From Adiantum capillus-veneris (Eukaryota; Streptophyta; Polypodiopsida; Polypodiales; Pteridaceae), in contig CM043966.1 of the NCBI GenBank assembly GCA_014529385.2, positions 37,793,239-37,857,238 of the forward strand: a stretch of DNA of 64,000 nucleotides. Direction: 5' to 3'. The notes below the pieces were generated by a model, which did not search any database, had not been told where the DNA came from, and saw nothing but the letters and a program-made list of their open reading frames with translations. A program made the translations under genes and the position numbers. Below, one piece after another: positions 21,456 through 33,305 of this stretch. How positions within the stretch are numbered: the stretch's first letter is position 1; every line of letters starts with the position of its first letter.

Positions 21456-24057
21456 GAAACTTGTATAGGCAGCATGATTGATTTTTGAGAACTCTAACAG
21501 AAACTGGGAGATAGCTCGTTTGTCAAGAGAAACTTAGCTCAACCATGATCACCAAAATGAGATGAGATGAACACTTATGATAGTTATTCTAGGTTGGTCA
21601 ATTAGAGTTGATTTGCTTTGGGTTTAATTAGAGTTACAAGAGTGTAAAGAGCTCTAAGATACAAGACAGTGAGAGTGAAGTGTATACAGTCCCCAAAAAC
21701 TAAATAGTAGGTCCTACTTATAACCCTTAGAATCGGCTTTTGGTTGACTATACATGTGCTTATTACTGCAGTAACTGCCCTTGGTAGTTACCAATCTAGA
21801 CAACCCAATTGCCTATTTTGAATCTCTATATGGAGACTGTTTCAGCCATTCACAAGCTACAATGTAGTGCCTCAATGTCCAACAGACCCCTAATTAGTGG
21901 TACAAAAGAATGAAGTTTTTGATGGTCATTGTCAATCGCAAGTTGCACCCGCTCATGTTTTGGTAAGTCAATTGTTAGTTTTTGCCATGTCCATACATAA
22001 GTTGACCTTAGCACAAGAAGCCTATGATGTCTTAAATATTGGAAATTGTATGGTTTTGCAATGTCCATACATAAGTTGACCTTAGTACAGGAAGCCTATG
22101 ATGTCTTAAATTAACTGAGAATGTGATTATCATCACAAGAGACAAGCATGTGTTATTCTACATTAAGTTGAAATAATTGTTTGGTCTAAGGTAAACATGT
22201 TTGATGACTATTGCAAGTTATTCCTTGGAAAGGAAGTTACTAATAGGGTATGTTCTTGCTAGATAGAACTCATAGTTAGCAAGAAAATCTCACCGATTAA
22301 TAGAGAATAAAATGTGGTTAATAGAACTTGCATCCTGCGGTGATCAAGTATCCCTAGTGATTAGCAATAGGGAAAGCTATGATTGTCGTCTTTGTGGTGG
22401 TTAGCGAATAAGAAGACCTTCACAAAGGCTCCTTTGGTTAGACAGGGAAAGTCTACAAATAGCGATAAACTCAAGATACTGGTTGGATAATTGTTTTTGT
22501 CAAAATATAGCACTATCTTCATTAGATTTTGTTTGAGAAAGAATTGTTTAGGTGATGTTCAAAGGGCTGTATGAAATCAATTGTGCCCAAAATTAATAAA
22601 GGAATCTTGATTGTACATGAAAAACAATGTGGTAGTAGTTAAAAAAAAGAGGAATAGGTGAGTGCTGTGTGGAAAATGGGAGACAAGTAGGGCCAAATAG
22701 AGCTATGTCTACAGACGTAGTTAGTCAGGTACTTTTCACAAGTTTAGTTTTTAGTTTTGAGGATAAGTATTATACCATATCTAGGATTTTATGGATTGCA
22801 GCCCTGCCTCTTAAACATAGGAAAAAGGTGTTATCTATAGACTCTAAGTATGTTGAGATTTTAGTCCATCAGGCTCTCATCATAACCTTTGGGTTATCGA
22901 CCTGGCTTGTGGTGTAGAACCCTTATATCCATGATAGGAAGGATAGAGGCCTTCCTCTCTTCTATTTCTTGTATCTTTGTTTCTTTGAATTGGAGTAAGG
23001 TGTTATCAATGGGATTTGAGAATAAAGGAAAGCCAACTATCAAGTTGCTCCAATCTTTGGGTTGGGGACCTTTCAGTTGGTATTAGATAAGGGTTTAAAG
23101 TTTTGAATTCTCAACATTATGGACTCTTCTTGGGGTTGAATGCTTGAATGCATAGCTTGACATTATTATCTATTTGTTTTGTAGCACAAATTATGACACC
23201 AATTTGTTTAATTATCTTCCAAGTAATGTACCACACTACTCATTAATCACCAAGCTTCGACTTTTGAAAGAAAGCATTCCTCATTCTCAACAAGATTTTT
23301 GCACCTCATATAAATTTTGACCCACCTAACACTGGTTATATACAAGTCATTGGATTTGTGGGTCGACCTTTGCCATCTCAACATGTCACATTGAACACTT
23401 GAAAATTGGCCGACACCAAATCAAGAAGACTTGAAGCTCACCAAATACTTTCAACTTCAAGAAGCCCCTTTGATCATCATGACCCCTATTGGAGTCATGA
23501 TCCTTAATCGATGGTTTTATGCTAAAGTAGCATCAATAATCCTTGCCAACCAAGTTTTTATCAGCAATAACACTCAATCAACATTCAAGAAAAATGTTCA
23601 AATTGGCTACCATAAGCTTCCCCTCGTGTATCATTCTCTACATCCATGGCCCATCCCACCAAAATACTGTGACATGCAAGTTGATGTGTATCACATCTAT
23701 GGTTGAAACCTCTGATAAGTTTCCTAATGAGACATCATTGTAAACCCAAATTTGTGAGGTTATTTTATTTTTATTTTTTTATACTTCATGCCTTTTTTAT
23801 GGTTGTATAAGTCTGATCACCTGTAATTCCATGAGACTTCGTTGTTTTAAATTGTTTGATTGTTTAAGTCATGTGATGAAGCTTTTGGTAGAGTGGATAA
23901 GTCTTGAAAATACCTTAGTTATTTAGGTTGAACATCATAAATTGTTGAAAGAATAAATTCAAGTAAACATTGATGTTATTATAATGTGTTAATAAATGTG
24001 TATGCTCCAAGGAAACCCTCAAATTGCTCTTATATTAGAAAACCATCAAAATGATGC

Positions 24058-24063
<6 letters not shown>
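21456..24063. other. Unassigned sequence
   Basis: No recognisable domain on either strand; open stretches are below 95 codons. A 74-bp direct repeat (ATGTCCATACATAAGTTGAC...) lies at 21987 and 22061, in a region otherwise lacking repeats. Confidence 0.4.
21987..22112. repeat. Short tandem duplication (74-bp period)
   Basis: ATGTCCATACATAAGTTGAC through CCTATGATGTCTTAAAT occurs at 21987-22036 and 22061-22112 with two or three differences. Confidence 0.9.
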
Positions 24064-24352
<289 letters not shown>

Positions 24353-24390
24353 AAATTCAAGTGAACAGTTGTTGTTCAAGCAAATGCAAC

Positions 24391-24880
24391 CACCCTCTTT
24401 CAAGAAAAAGGGTGATGATATTGAGAAGGATGCAGAAGTATGGACAATTACTTCTCTACTGCCAAGACATCAGTTGCAAACCAAGTTATGCCAAAATGTT
24501 TCTCCTCTCAAGGGAAAAAAACTTATGGTGGAAACAACATTGTGATGACAGGGAATTATTAGAAAACTCCCATAGTTAAAGGGAGATTAAACAAGCATTA
24601 AAGGAGGTGTACTTACCTCCTGTTCAAGAGACAATAAAGATAAATAGTTTAGCTTGAAACAATACAACTTATCTCTGGAAGAATACTACTCAAAGTTTGT
24701 AAGGCTCAGATGTTACGCACCACAATGACCATAGGTTAGTAGGTAGCTTTCTTCTCTCATGGCATAAGGGAACCAATTAGCTCATGACTAGAAGCTTTGA
24801 AACCCACCACTGTACAAAATGCTTTAGTGCGAGCTAAGGAGCAAGGGATTAAAAGGAGAGTTGAGCAAAATCATGTTGGT
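24391..24880 (+). pseudogene. gag: Ty3/gypsy gag domain, frameshifted
   Basis: Conserved gag landmarks over several frames: [14 protein letters not shown] (about 24402), LWWKQHCDD (about 24523), REIKQALKEVYLPP (about 24581), LSLEEYYSKFVRL (about 24671), LKPTTVQNALVRAKEQG (about 24796-24846). The order matches the retrotransposon gag domain seen on the minus strand at 10.3-11.0 kb, but they are different copies. Stops and several single-base shifts inactivate it. Confidence 0.78.
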
Positions 24881-25029
24881 TTGTTGACCATGTAGGTCAC
24901 GGACCCAACACCCATCACTAACTTATGTCTGCTAACCTTCAATTGTATAGATATGAGCCACACACAAGGTAATGCGCTATTGTGTGCTACTGAAGGGAAG
25001 AGGGATGGATGTCCCTCACCATATCTATG

Positions 25030-25068
<39 letters not shown>
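25030..25068. repeat. (CT)n microsatellite
   Basis: About 19 CT units between the gag and pol remnants. Confidence 0.97.
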
Positions 25069-25070
<2 letters not shown>

Positions 25071-25249
25071 TACACATATTCGAGTCCACTCTTCCACTTC
25101 CCTCCAAATTAGAGCTTTAATGGTGCTAGATAACCAAGAAGATCCCACAATGATAGACAAGCACAAAGACATAATGCCTCTAATGCTCAAAATCCTCCAT
25201 GCTTGGATCTTCAGTGCTTTGAATGTGGAGAGTTGAGACAACACCAAGC

Positions 25250-26335
25250 TTATTATGCTATGATCGCTTCACCCTTGGCTGGCCTTCTGAAGAAAGGGGT
25301 GAAGATAAATTGGGAACCACAACACCACAAAATACTTGATAAACTTAAGCAGTTTGTCACTACTGAACCTTGTCTAAAGGTATAACAGTTTAACCTCAAG
25401 GGAGTCACCCATAAATATGTTAATATAACATGTCAATTCAATTTAAGGGGTTTTAAAACCACAAATTCTACCCTTATTTAATATACAAAAGGGTACTAAA
25501 CATAGGAGGTTTACACAAATTGAATAAGAAAAATTTTTCTTCTATTTAAATGAAAAATCTACAGATAACAAGTTTTTAAAATAGGCTTTGAGGGCAGGTG
25601 ATACAGAGGTTTACATATAGTGATCACCTTCATATTTCAACTAGAACTTTGATGTCATCACTACTGCTAGTGGTATAGCAGTTGGAGGAGCATGAGTTCA
25701 AGAATGTAGACCAATAGATTTCACCTTACATAAGCTTAAGGTTCATGAGAACAAATACCCAACCCATGACCTTGAACTATTGGCAATCATTCACGCTCGA
25801 AAGCTATGGAGGAATTACTTATTAATAGGAAGGAATTTACGACTTATAAACAACCATTAGAGCTCAAAGTGGATCTTAACACAACCACCCTTGAATATAC
25901 GACAAAGACACTTGATAAAACTTTTGCAAGAATATGATTTTGACTTTATCTATCACCCAAGAAAGAAAACACAGTTGCAGACTTACTTAGCTGAAAATCC
26001 TTTTTGACCAACATATCTATACCCAACAGTTCAATAATTAAAAGGATATAAGAAGTTGCATTGTCAAATCAAAGTATCAAAGGAAATTTTCCATTGTTCA
26101 GACTAGTGAATTAAAGAATATACCATCAATGAAACATTTATGATAACCATTGTCTCTATTATAGAGGTAGGTTATGTGTACCAAAGGATACTAGCTTAAA
26201 AAAGCTATCTTGGTTGAGGCCCATGATAGTCTTACTTCAGAAACCCAGGGTATGCAAAGACCCTCAATGTTGTGAGCAAAATCTTCTATTGGATTGGGAA
26301 GAATGCGGATGCGCTACGCTTTTCACATAGCCTCA
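25250..26335 (+). pseudogene. pol: Ty3/gypsy RT-RNase H and integrase N-terminus, decayed
   Basis: SPLAGLLKKGVKINW (about 25269) is the RT thumb/connection motif preceding RNase H. Then come ENKYPTHDLELLAIIHARKLWRNYL (about 25750-25825, RNase H) and LLQEYDFDFIYHPRKKTQ (about 25920-25975), the usual end of RNase H before the ADALSR-type motif. YRGRLCVPKD (about 26161) and SKIFYWIGK (about 26275) belong to the integrase zinc-binding region. The RT fingers and palm are absent and the integrase core is not seen. Many stops and frameshifts. Confidence 0.72.
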
Positions 26336-27398
26336 AGCCCACTTTTGCAAATATAATACTGGTTTGCCCTCTAGAAAACCATATCTTCCTCACTCAATTA
26401 TCTATTGAGGCAACTTCATGGAAGCTTGAGCACTTCCATACACAAGCCCACACACCTTTGAAGAAGAGATAAAACCCTAATTGCAACCCTCACACACTCG
26501 AACCAGGTAGGAGTTGTAGCAGCAAACCATAGAAGAAGCCTATGTATCTCTCTTCAAAGAGGTTCAAAGTGTTGATATTCAATTCCAAATAAGCTATCCC
26601 TTTGCTTAGAGTCATAGCATCATGAGTAAATTTTTACTATTAAGCACAAGAATGAACCATTTTGGCCATTAAAAGCGCAAACGACCTGGGAAAATTGCTA
26701 AAATATGTGGAAAATTTCCCTTGAGCTCAATCTTCATGTTGAAATTTATTTTTCTCTTTTTGTGATTTCTAATCATATAATTGATATCTATGCATGCCAA
26801 CTGCTATTTTTGGACGGTTTTCACCTACTTTAATATTTCTTGGCGAAATGAGCATCTCACCATGATGCACCTTACCATATGTACATTATTAATCCAAATT
26901 TAAAATGTTCTAAAGTAAAAAAATGCAATGGTTCCATGACTAGGGCCTCACCGTAACAACCATGACACATGTTTTCACACATATGACAATATGTACATAG
27001 TAATGTTTGCTCCCACACATCAAAAAGTATAAAAAGTGTGGTGAACATTTTAATTTCACATTATATACGTGCCATGACAAGACAATGTGCGTACCTAAAA
27101 GTGCACAAATCAAGTACATAAACCTTCAACACGAATGCTAGAAATTCATAAATCTTGGTAAACATACGTAAATGGAATAATTTTTACCTTTCTATTATAG
27201 CCAAATCCAATTTCTAGGCTCTACTTATTAGTGATGTCTTTCCTTTCTAGAATTCCATCTCTATTTCATGGCTATATACCATGAAATAATCGATGGAGGA
27301 TCAGTCTTGGTATATATGCCCTCTTCATCTTTCTTTGTAGCTTGCAAATTTCTTGATGCTCTCCCCCAATGAACCTGTCCATACATTGTGAGTTAGGG
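26336..27398. other. AT-rich unassigned sequence
   Basis: No gene, RNA or repeat recognised. It may include the flank of the CACTA element on the right. Confidence 0.45.
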
Positions 27399-27635
27399 TT
27401 ATCTGGATGAGACCTTGTGAGTAATGCCCTTCCCACATAACACATCATTTAAAAGGATACACGGCACGTCTAATATCCATTCGCAAGGAGTATCCTTGTC
27501 AACACACTCAAGGTACTTTGAAAGGTAGTATATGCACTCTCCAAGCACCCATCCCTCAACCTTTGAACCCTTTGATTGTTCTCTTAACCGAATAATCCCC
27601 TTCAAAATACCCATGAACCTCTCAATCCGAAACAT
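27399..27635 (-). pseudogene. DUF4218-type domain of the CACTA transposase
   Basis: An open 78-codon stretch contains FRIERFMGILKGIIR, then GSKVEGWVLGECIYYLSKYLE. This matches the DUF4218 pattern (YP.ER.M..LK..VRNR..PEGSI.EGY..EE...F.S.YL). DUF4218 lies C-terminal to TNP2 in many plant CACTA proteins, and here it lies downstream on the same strand. Confidence 0.8.
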
Positions 27636-28159
27636 TCAATGAGTGCTAAAAACTCCTATATACTCTATCTCATCCAACTTTTGGATGAGTAAGTGGACTC
27701 GAATGTCAAAGAAATAAGTTGTAAGATCCTTCTTTGCCAAGCAAAGAAGTTCAATCACTCCCTTTTTTCTGTTATATTGATTTTATATGAATCTTATTAG
27801 ACATGATCCATCCATTAAAAAAAGAACGAAAATCATGGAAACAGTTATTAAAGCACATATATAAACATTCACAAGCTACAAACATAGCTTGCTAGCTTCC
27901 CTGAATGATAGATAATATTGTTGAATACCACTCATTAGGAAACTATCAATAACAAGGGGAGAATGTGATACATTTATTAATGTGCAATCAAATTAGCTAT
28001 CATCTTAAAACAATATATCACTTTTTTTTTTGTTACCTTGATGAAATTATGGAAGTAATGTGTTTTTAAGGTCAAAAGGCTCGTGCCTTCCATAGTACAT
28101 ATGTTCTACAATGATGCACTATATCTTATGGGTTTTTAATCTCCTTGGAGACTAGCACC

Positions 28160-29080
28160 CATGTCATACGTACATACTTGTTTTGACCCGTCTCTTTATC
28201 ACCTTGGAGCTACATGTTGCACTAGTAATTTGTCTTTGATATCATTTCTAGCCACCTCTATGTCCTTCAAACAACCTGACGTTTTCACGAAGAGTGACCT
28301 ATATTCTTGAACATATGCATAAGATCAAGAAAATGAGAGATTTTCAAAACCTTCCAATACTCTTAAAAAAACCGTGTGGAGATAGAGGGAGCTATAGCCA
28401 ACCATCCTTGATGTTATCATGATGTCTATTACTTGTAAGCTCTGACTCTGGATCAATGATGGACCCTTTGGCTCACTTTTTCTACCAATTCATAAGTTTC
28501 TTCCGTTCTTGGCTTTCTATAAAAATATCTAGCTTGTGTGTTGCAACTTAGTAAGTGATCTTTGGGTAAGAAACATTAATGCTAAAGATTTTTTTTTTAG
28601 ATGCTTACTATGTGTAGAATTTAATCAATAACTATAGGAGGGCTAGGTTCATAACTCTTGATTAAACACTCTAGATCCCTAGCAAAACATTTAGCATGAG
28701 GGTTAAAAAATCAAAATAAAACGAAAACATATCCATATATTTTACTTAATCACAACTCTGGAAATGTATATAGTTCATGCTATAATTTGATAAACTTTCA
28801 ATCTTCTTTCTTCTTCCTATTTTGAAATGCTAATCACATTTATGACTCTCCACAACTCTTGGAGATCATCATTTAGAGGTTCCAAATATATGTTAAAAAT
28901 TTTATATTTAAAGTTTTATGGAATTTTGAGAGACACATTTAGTGGTTTTTTCAAAACAAATAAAGAGTGAAAAGTTGTAGTTAACAAGAACCACTAGCCA
29001 AGTAGACCATTTACTTGAATGCATAAAGAATGGATTCACACCATCCAAAACAATGCCTATCTTAATGTGTTGTGGCTCTT
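28160..29080 (-). pseudogene. TNP2-like CACTA transposase fragment
   Basis: Minus-strand translation near 29075-28940 reads KIGIVLDGVNPF, then HSSKWSTWLVVLVNYN. This is the signature of the TNP2 (Transposase_21) catalytic region, normally DGFNPF followed by S..YS.WPVVLVNYNLP. Downstream (about 28884-28820) EPLNDDLQELWRVINV matches the family motif EPLIDDLQELW.GV. Beyond about 28750 the frame decays and the zinc-ligand motifs are not seen. Transposase would cut the CACTA termini. This copy has frameshifts and internal stops. Confidence 0.75.
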
Positions 29081-29535
29081 CCAACTATGGCCATTTTGAA
29101 TTGATATACTTGAAGGCAAGACAATCCAAGGAAATTCACATAATCGCATCTATATTTGCATTCTTTGCTCCACAGTCCATAAATTTTGATAAGTATGAGA
29201 TTCATAATATATGTTGTATATGGGAAGACAATAAAAAATGTCAAATTTTCTTACAAGGGTACCTTTTACTCGTATCTTTATAATGAAATGTTTTACGTTT
29301 TGAAGATAGCTTGGTCAACATATTCTTCACCTCATCCCTTGATTATAGGAACAATGTTGTTTGAGGATAAAACCTTTTGAGATAGTATCCTCCGATATTT
29401 TGAGTAAACACCATATTTAGCTTCAATTTAACATCGGTAACCGTCAATAACAAGGGGGAGAATGTGCTACACTCACCAATTTATAATCAAGTTATCATCT
29501 GAGAACAACAATTTATTTCGATAAAACATATTCAT
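29081..29535. other. AT-rich flank between CACTA remnant and monomer array
   Basis: No domain recognised. CAATAACAAGGGGGAGAATGTG near 29446 recurs, slightly diverged, at about 27950 (CAATAACAAGGGGAGAATGTG) and is polypurine-tract-like. These two copies bracket most of the CACTA remnant. Confidence 0.45.
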
Positions 29536-32500
29536 TTGAAGTCTCAATTTGTATTAAACTATGGTTTAAGAACTTAATTCAAATGTAATGCATAATGGCT
29601 TGAAATCCATGCGTATGAAAATGCCATAAGCTAAGAGATAAGCATTCTTGAGAACCTATTCTTGTGGTCATTGTATGAGTGTCCTAATCTTAAGTTTAAT
29701 GTCCATACTTAAAAGACTAATATTTATCTTTTGTAATCTAAGTTTTATTTTGTTCATTGATTTTGTATCTTTGTACATTTCATTAATGCCATAAAGTAGT
29801 TTCACTCTCATAATTCTAAATTTGAAAGGGGTAAGAACTTATTGCTTTGATCTAATTTTTCCTAATATGAATATTTCAATTAGTTGACAACATCTTTAGT
29901 GATATGTGTGCACTCTTGGATATGTAATTAGAGTTTGTAATCAATTGTATGCTGAATGTGTGAAGGTTTTAGGGCCTTGATTTCAATGTCACTTGTGTGA
30001 AACACGATTAAACTACGTTAATAGGGAGAGAATGTTAGTAACGAATAACCCCTACACCAACAAGCAAATATTGGACAACAATAGTTCTTTTGTGTATTGT
30101 ATAGTTTTGAGCTCATGTGAAGTTTCAATTCGTATTAAACTATGGGTTAACGACTTAATTTAAATGTAATGCATAATGGCTTGAAATCCATGCTTATAAA
30201 AATGCCATAAGCTAAAAGATAAGCATTCTTGAGAACCTATTCCTGTGGTCATTCTATGAGTGGCCCAATCTTAAGTTTAATGCCCATACTTAAAAGGCTA
30301 ATGCTAATCTTTTGTAATTAGAGTATATCTTGTTTGATTAATCTAAGTTTTATTTTGCTCATTGATTTTGTTTCGTTTACATTTCATTAATGCCATAAAG
30401 TAGTTTCACTCAAGTTATTCTAAATTTGAAAGGGGTAAGGACTTCTTGCTTCGATCTATTTCTTTCTAATGTGAATATTTCAATTAGTTGACATCATCTT
30501 TAGTGGTATGTGTGTACTCTTGGTTATGTGATTAGAGTTTGTATTTGAGTGTATGCTTGAATGTGTGAAGGTTTTAGGGCCTTGAGTTCAATGTCACTTT
30601 TGTGGACTACCTTAAGAGGGAGAGAATGTTGGTAACGAATAACCCCTACATCAACCATGTACCAAGAAAATATTGGACAACAATATTTCTTTTGTGTATT
30701 GTATAGTTTTGAGTTCATTTGAAGTTTCAATTTGTATTAAACTATGGGTTAAGGACTTAATTTGAATGTAATGCATAATGGCTTGAAAGCCATGCTTATA
30801 AAAATGCCATAAGCTAAGAGATAAGCATTTTTGAGAACCTATTCTTGTGGTCATTCTATGAGTGACCCAATCTTAAGTTTAATGCCCATACTTAAAAGGC
30901 TAATTTTAATCTTTTGTGATTAGAGTCTATCTTGTTTGATTAATCTAAGCTTTAATTTTGTTCATTAGTTTTGTTTCTTTTACATTTCATTAATATCATA
31001 AAGTAGTTTCACTCTCATTATTCTAAATTTGAAAAAGGGTAAAAACTTCTTGCTTCAATCTAATTTCTTACTAATATGAATATTTGAATTAGTTGACAAC
31101 ATCTTTAGTGGTATGTGTGCACTCTTGGATATGTGATTAGAGTTTGTAATTAATTGTATGCTTGAATGTGTGAAGGTTTTAGGGCCTTGAGTTCAATGTC
31201 ACTTGTGTGGGACATGATTAAACTACTTTAAGAGGGAGAGAATGTTAATAAACGAATAAGCTCTACACCAACCATGCATCAAGCAAATAATGGACAACAA
31301 TATTTCCTATGTGTAATGTTTAGTTTTAAACTCATTTGAGTTTCAATTTATATTAAACTATGGGTTATGGACCTAATTCAAATATGATGTATAATGGTTT
31401 GAAATCCATGCTTATAAAAATTCCATAAGCTAAGAGATAAACGTTCTTGAGAACCTATTCTTGTGGTCAATCTATGAGTGTCGTAATCTTAAGTTTAATG
31501 TCCATACTTTAAAGGCTAATGTTAATATTTTGTAATCTAAGTTTTATTTTGTTCATTGGTTTTGTTTCTTTTACATTTCATTGAAGCCATAATGTAGTTT
31601 GACTCTCTTTATTCTAAATTTGAAAGGATAAGAACCTCTTGCTTCGACCTAATTTCTTTTTAATGTGAATATTTCAATAGGTTGACAACATCTTTAGTGG
31701 TATGTGTGCTCTTGGATATGTGATTAGAGTTTGTAATTAATTGTATTCTTGAATGTGTGAAGGTTTTAGGGCCTTGAGTTCAATGTCACTTGTGTGGGAC
31801 ATGATTAAACTACCTTAATAGGGATAGAATTTAGTAAGGAATAACCCCTACACCAACCATGCATTAAGCAAATAGTGGACAACAATATTTCTTTTGTGAA
31901 CTGTATAGTTTTGAGCTCATTTGAAGTTTCAATTTGTATTAAACTATGGGTTAAGGACTTAATTTGAATGTAATGCATAGTTGAATGTCACTTGTGTGGC
32001 ACATGATTAAACTACTTTAAGAGGGAGAGAATGTTAGTCTTGAATAACCCCTACACCAGCCATGCATCAAGCAAATAATGGACAACAATATTTCTTATGT
32101 GTACTATATAGTTTAAAGCTCATTTGAAGTTTCGATTTGTATTAAACTATCCGTTAAGGACTTAATTCAAATGTAATGCATAATGGTTTGAAATCCATGC
32201 TTATAGAAATGCTATAAGCTAAGATATAAACATTTTTGGGAACCTATTCCTGTGGCCATTCTATGAGTATCCTAATCTTAAGTTTAATGTCCCATACTTA
32301 AAAAGCTAATGCTAATCTCTTGTAAACTAAGTTTTATTTTGTTCATTGGTTGTGTTTCTTTTACATTTCATTAATTCCATAATGTAGTTTGACTCTCATT
32401 ATTCTTAATTTGAAAGGGGTAAGAACTTCTTGCTTTGATCTAATTTCTTTCTAATATGAATATTTCAATTAGTTGATCTTTAGTGGTATGTGTGCACTCT

Positions 32501-32574
32501 TGGATATGTGATTAGAGTTTGTAATTAATTGTATGCTTGAATGTGTGAAGGTTTTAGGGCCTTGAGTTCAATGT

Positions 32575-32888
32575 ATTCATCTTGAGTGTCCCGGGAGTCC
32601 CCGTAACACTTGGTATCAGAGAAAGTGTTACGGGGACTCCCGGGACACTCAAGATGAACACCTTCACCAAGAGCCCAAGGGCCCGCAACTTAGAGCTCAC
32701 ATGCTAGGAGGCTCGCATCCACTGACTTGAGCCCCCTTGGTGGCTCGTTGATGGGCTCGTCCAGAAAACGACCCGAGATCACGTTTAGCTTGACGCGCGC
32801 AGGAGCCTTGGTGGCACCGCGCGGAGTTGAAGTTTAGTTGAGTGCGGAAGCGTCTTTATGATCAAGTTGAGCGAACAAGGCTATTTGT
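32575..32888 (+). mobile_element. GC-rich insert in a monomer: fragment of an LTR-element 5' leader
   Basis: A 0.3-kb sequence, much richer in GC than the array, interrupts a monomer between AATGT and ACTTGTGTGG. TGTA occurs at both edges (possible 4-5-bp target duplication). It begins with a perfect 34-bp-arm hairpin around an initiator-Met primer-site motif. It continues with ATGAACACCTTCACC, a possible gag start, closed after 17 codons. It looks like the start of an LTR retrotransposon internal region without its LTR. Confidence 0.6.
32576..32658. repeat. Perfect 34-bp inverted repeat with a primer-site loop
   Basis: Arms 32576-32609 and 32625-32658 are exact reverse complements. The 15-base loop (32610-32624) contains TGGTATCAGAG, the plant initiator-tRNA-Met primer-binding motif. 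Confidence 0.97.
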
Positions 32889-33305
32889 AACTTGTGTGGA
32901 ACACGATTGAACTACCTTAATAGGGAGAGAATGTTAGTTATGAATAACCCCTACACCAACCATGCATCAAGAAAATAGTGGACAATAATATTTATTTTGT
33001 GTATTGTTGCGCTCATTTAAAGTTTTAATTTGTATTAAACTATGGATTAAGGATTTAATTTGAATGTAACGCATCATGGCTTGAAATCCATGCTTGTAAA
33101 AGCCATAAGCTAAAAGATAAGCATTCTTGAGAACCTATTCCTGTGGTCATTCTATGAGTGGTCCAATCGTAAGTTTAACGTCCATACTTAAAAGGCTAAT
33201 GTTAACCTTTTGCAATTAGAGCATATCTTGTTTGATTAATCTAAGATTTATTCCGTTCATTGGTTTTGTTTCTTTTACATTTCGTTAATGCAATAAAGTA
33301 GTTTC

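Larger units (their letters stand above)
24390..26335 (+). mobile_element. Decayed Ty3/gypsy gag-pol fragment
   Basis: Plus-strand order: gag domain (24.39-24.88 kb), an unaligned stretch with a (CT)n tract, RT/RNase H (25.25-26.01 kb), and the start of integrase (26.15-26.33 kb). The gap between gag and RT is far too short for protease plus the RT core, so a large internal deletion occurred. No LTRs were found. Confidence 0.75.
27399..29080 (-). mobile_element. CACTA (En/Spm-type) DNA transposon remnant
   Basis: Minus-strand order is TNP2-type transposase (about 29080-28700) followed by a DUF4218-type domain (27635-27399), the order found in plant CACTA TNP2 genes. Terminal CACTA inverted repeats were not found, so the limits are those of the coding remnants. 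Confidence 0.72.
29536..33305 (+). repeat. Tandem monomer array, block 1 (period about 590 bp)
   Basis: Diverged direct repeats. Using GAGAA|TGTTAG as the unit boundary, starts fall at 30033, 30627, 31243, about 31830, 32032 and 32932. Spacings are 594, 616, 587, 202 (deleted unit) and 900 (unit plus a 0.3-kb insert). Shared landmarks are CCCCTACACCAACCATGCATCA, GAAATCCATGCTTATAAAAATG, GGTATGTGTGCACTCTTGG and GAAGGTTTTAGGGCCTTGAG. Each boundary has a purine-rich stretch (AAGAGGGAGAGAA) just before TGTTAG, like a polypurine tract next to an LTR. No coding capacity. Confidence 0.95.
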
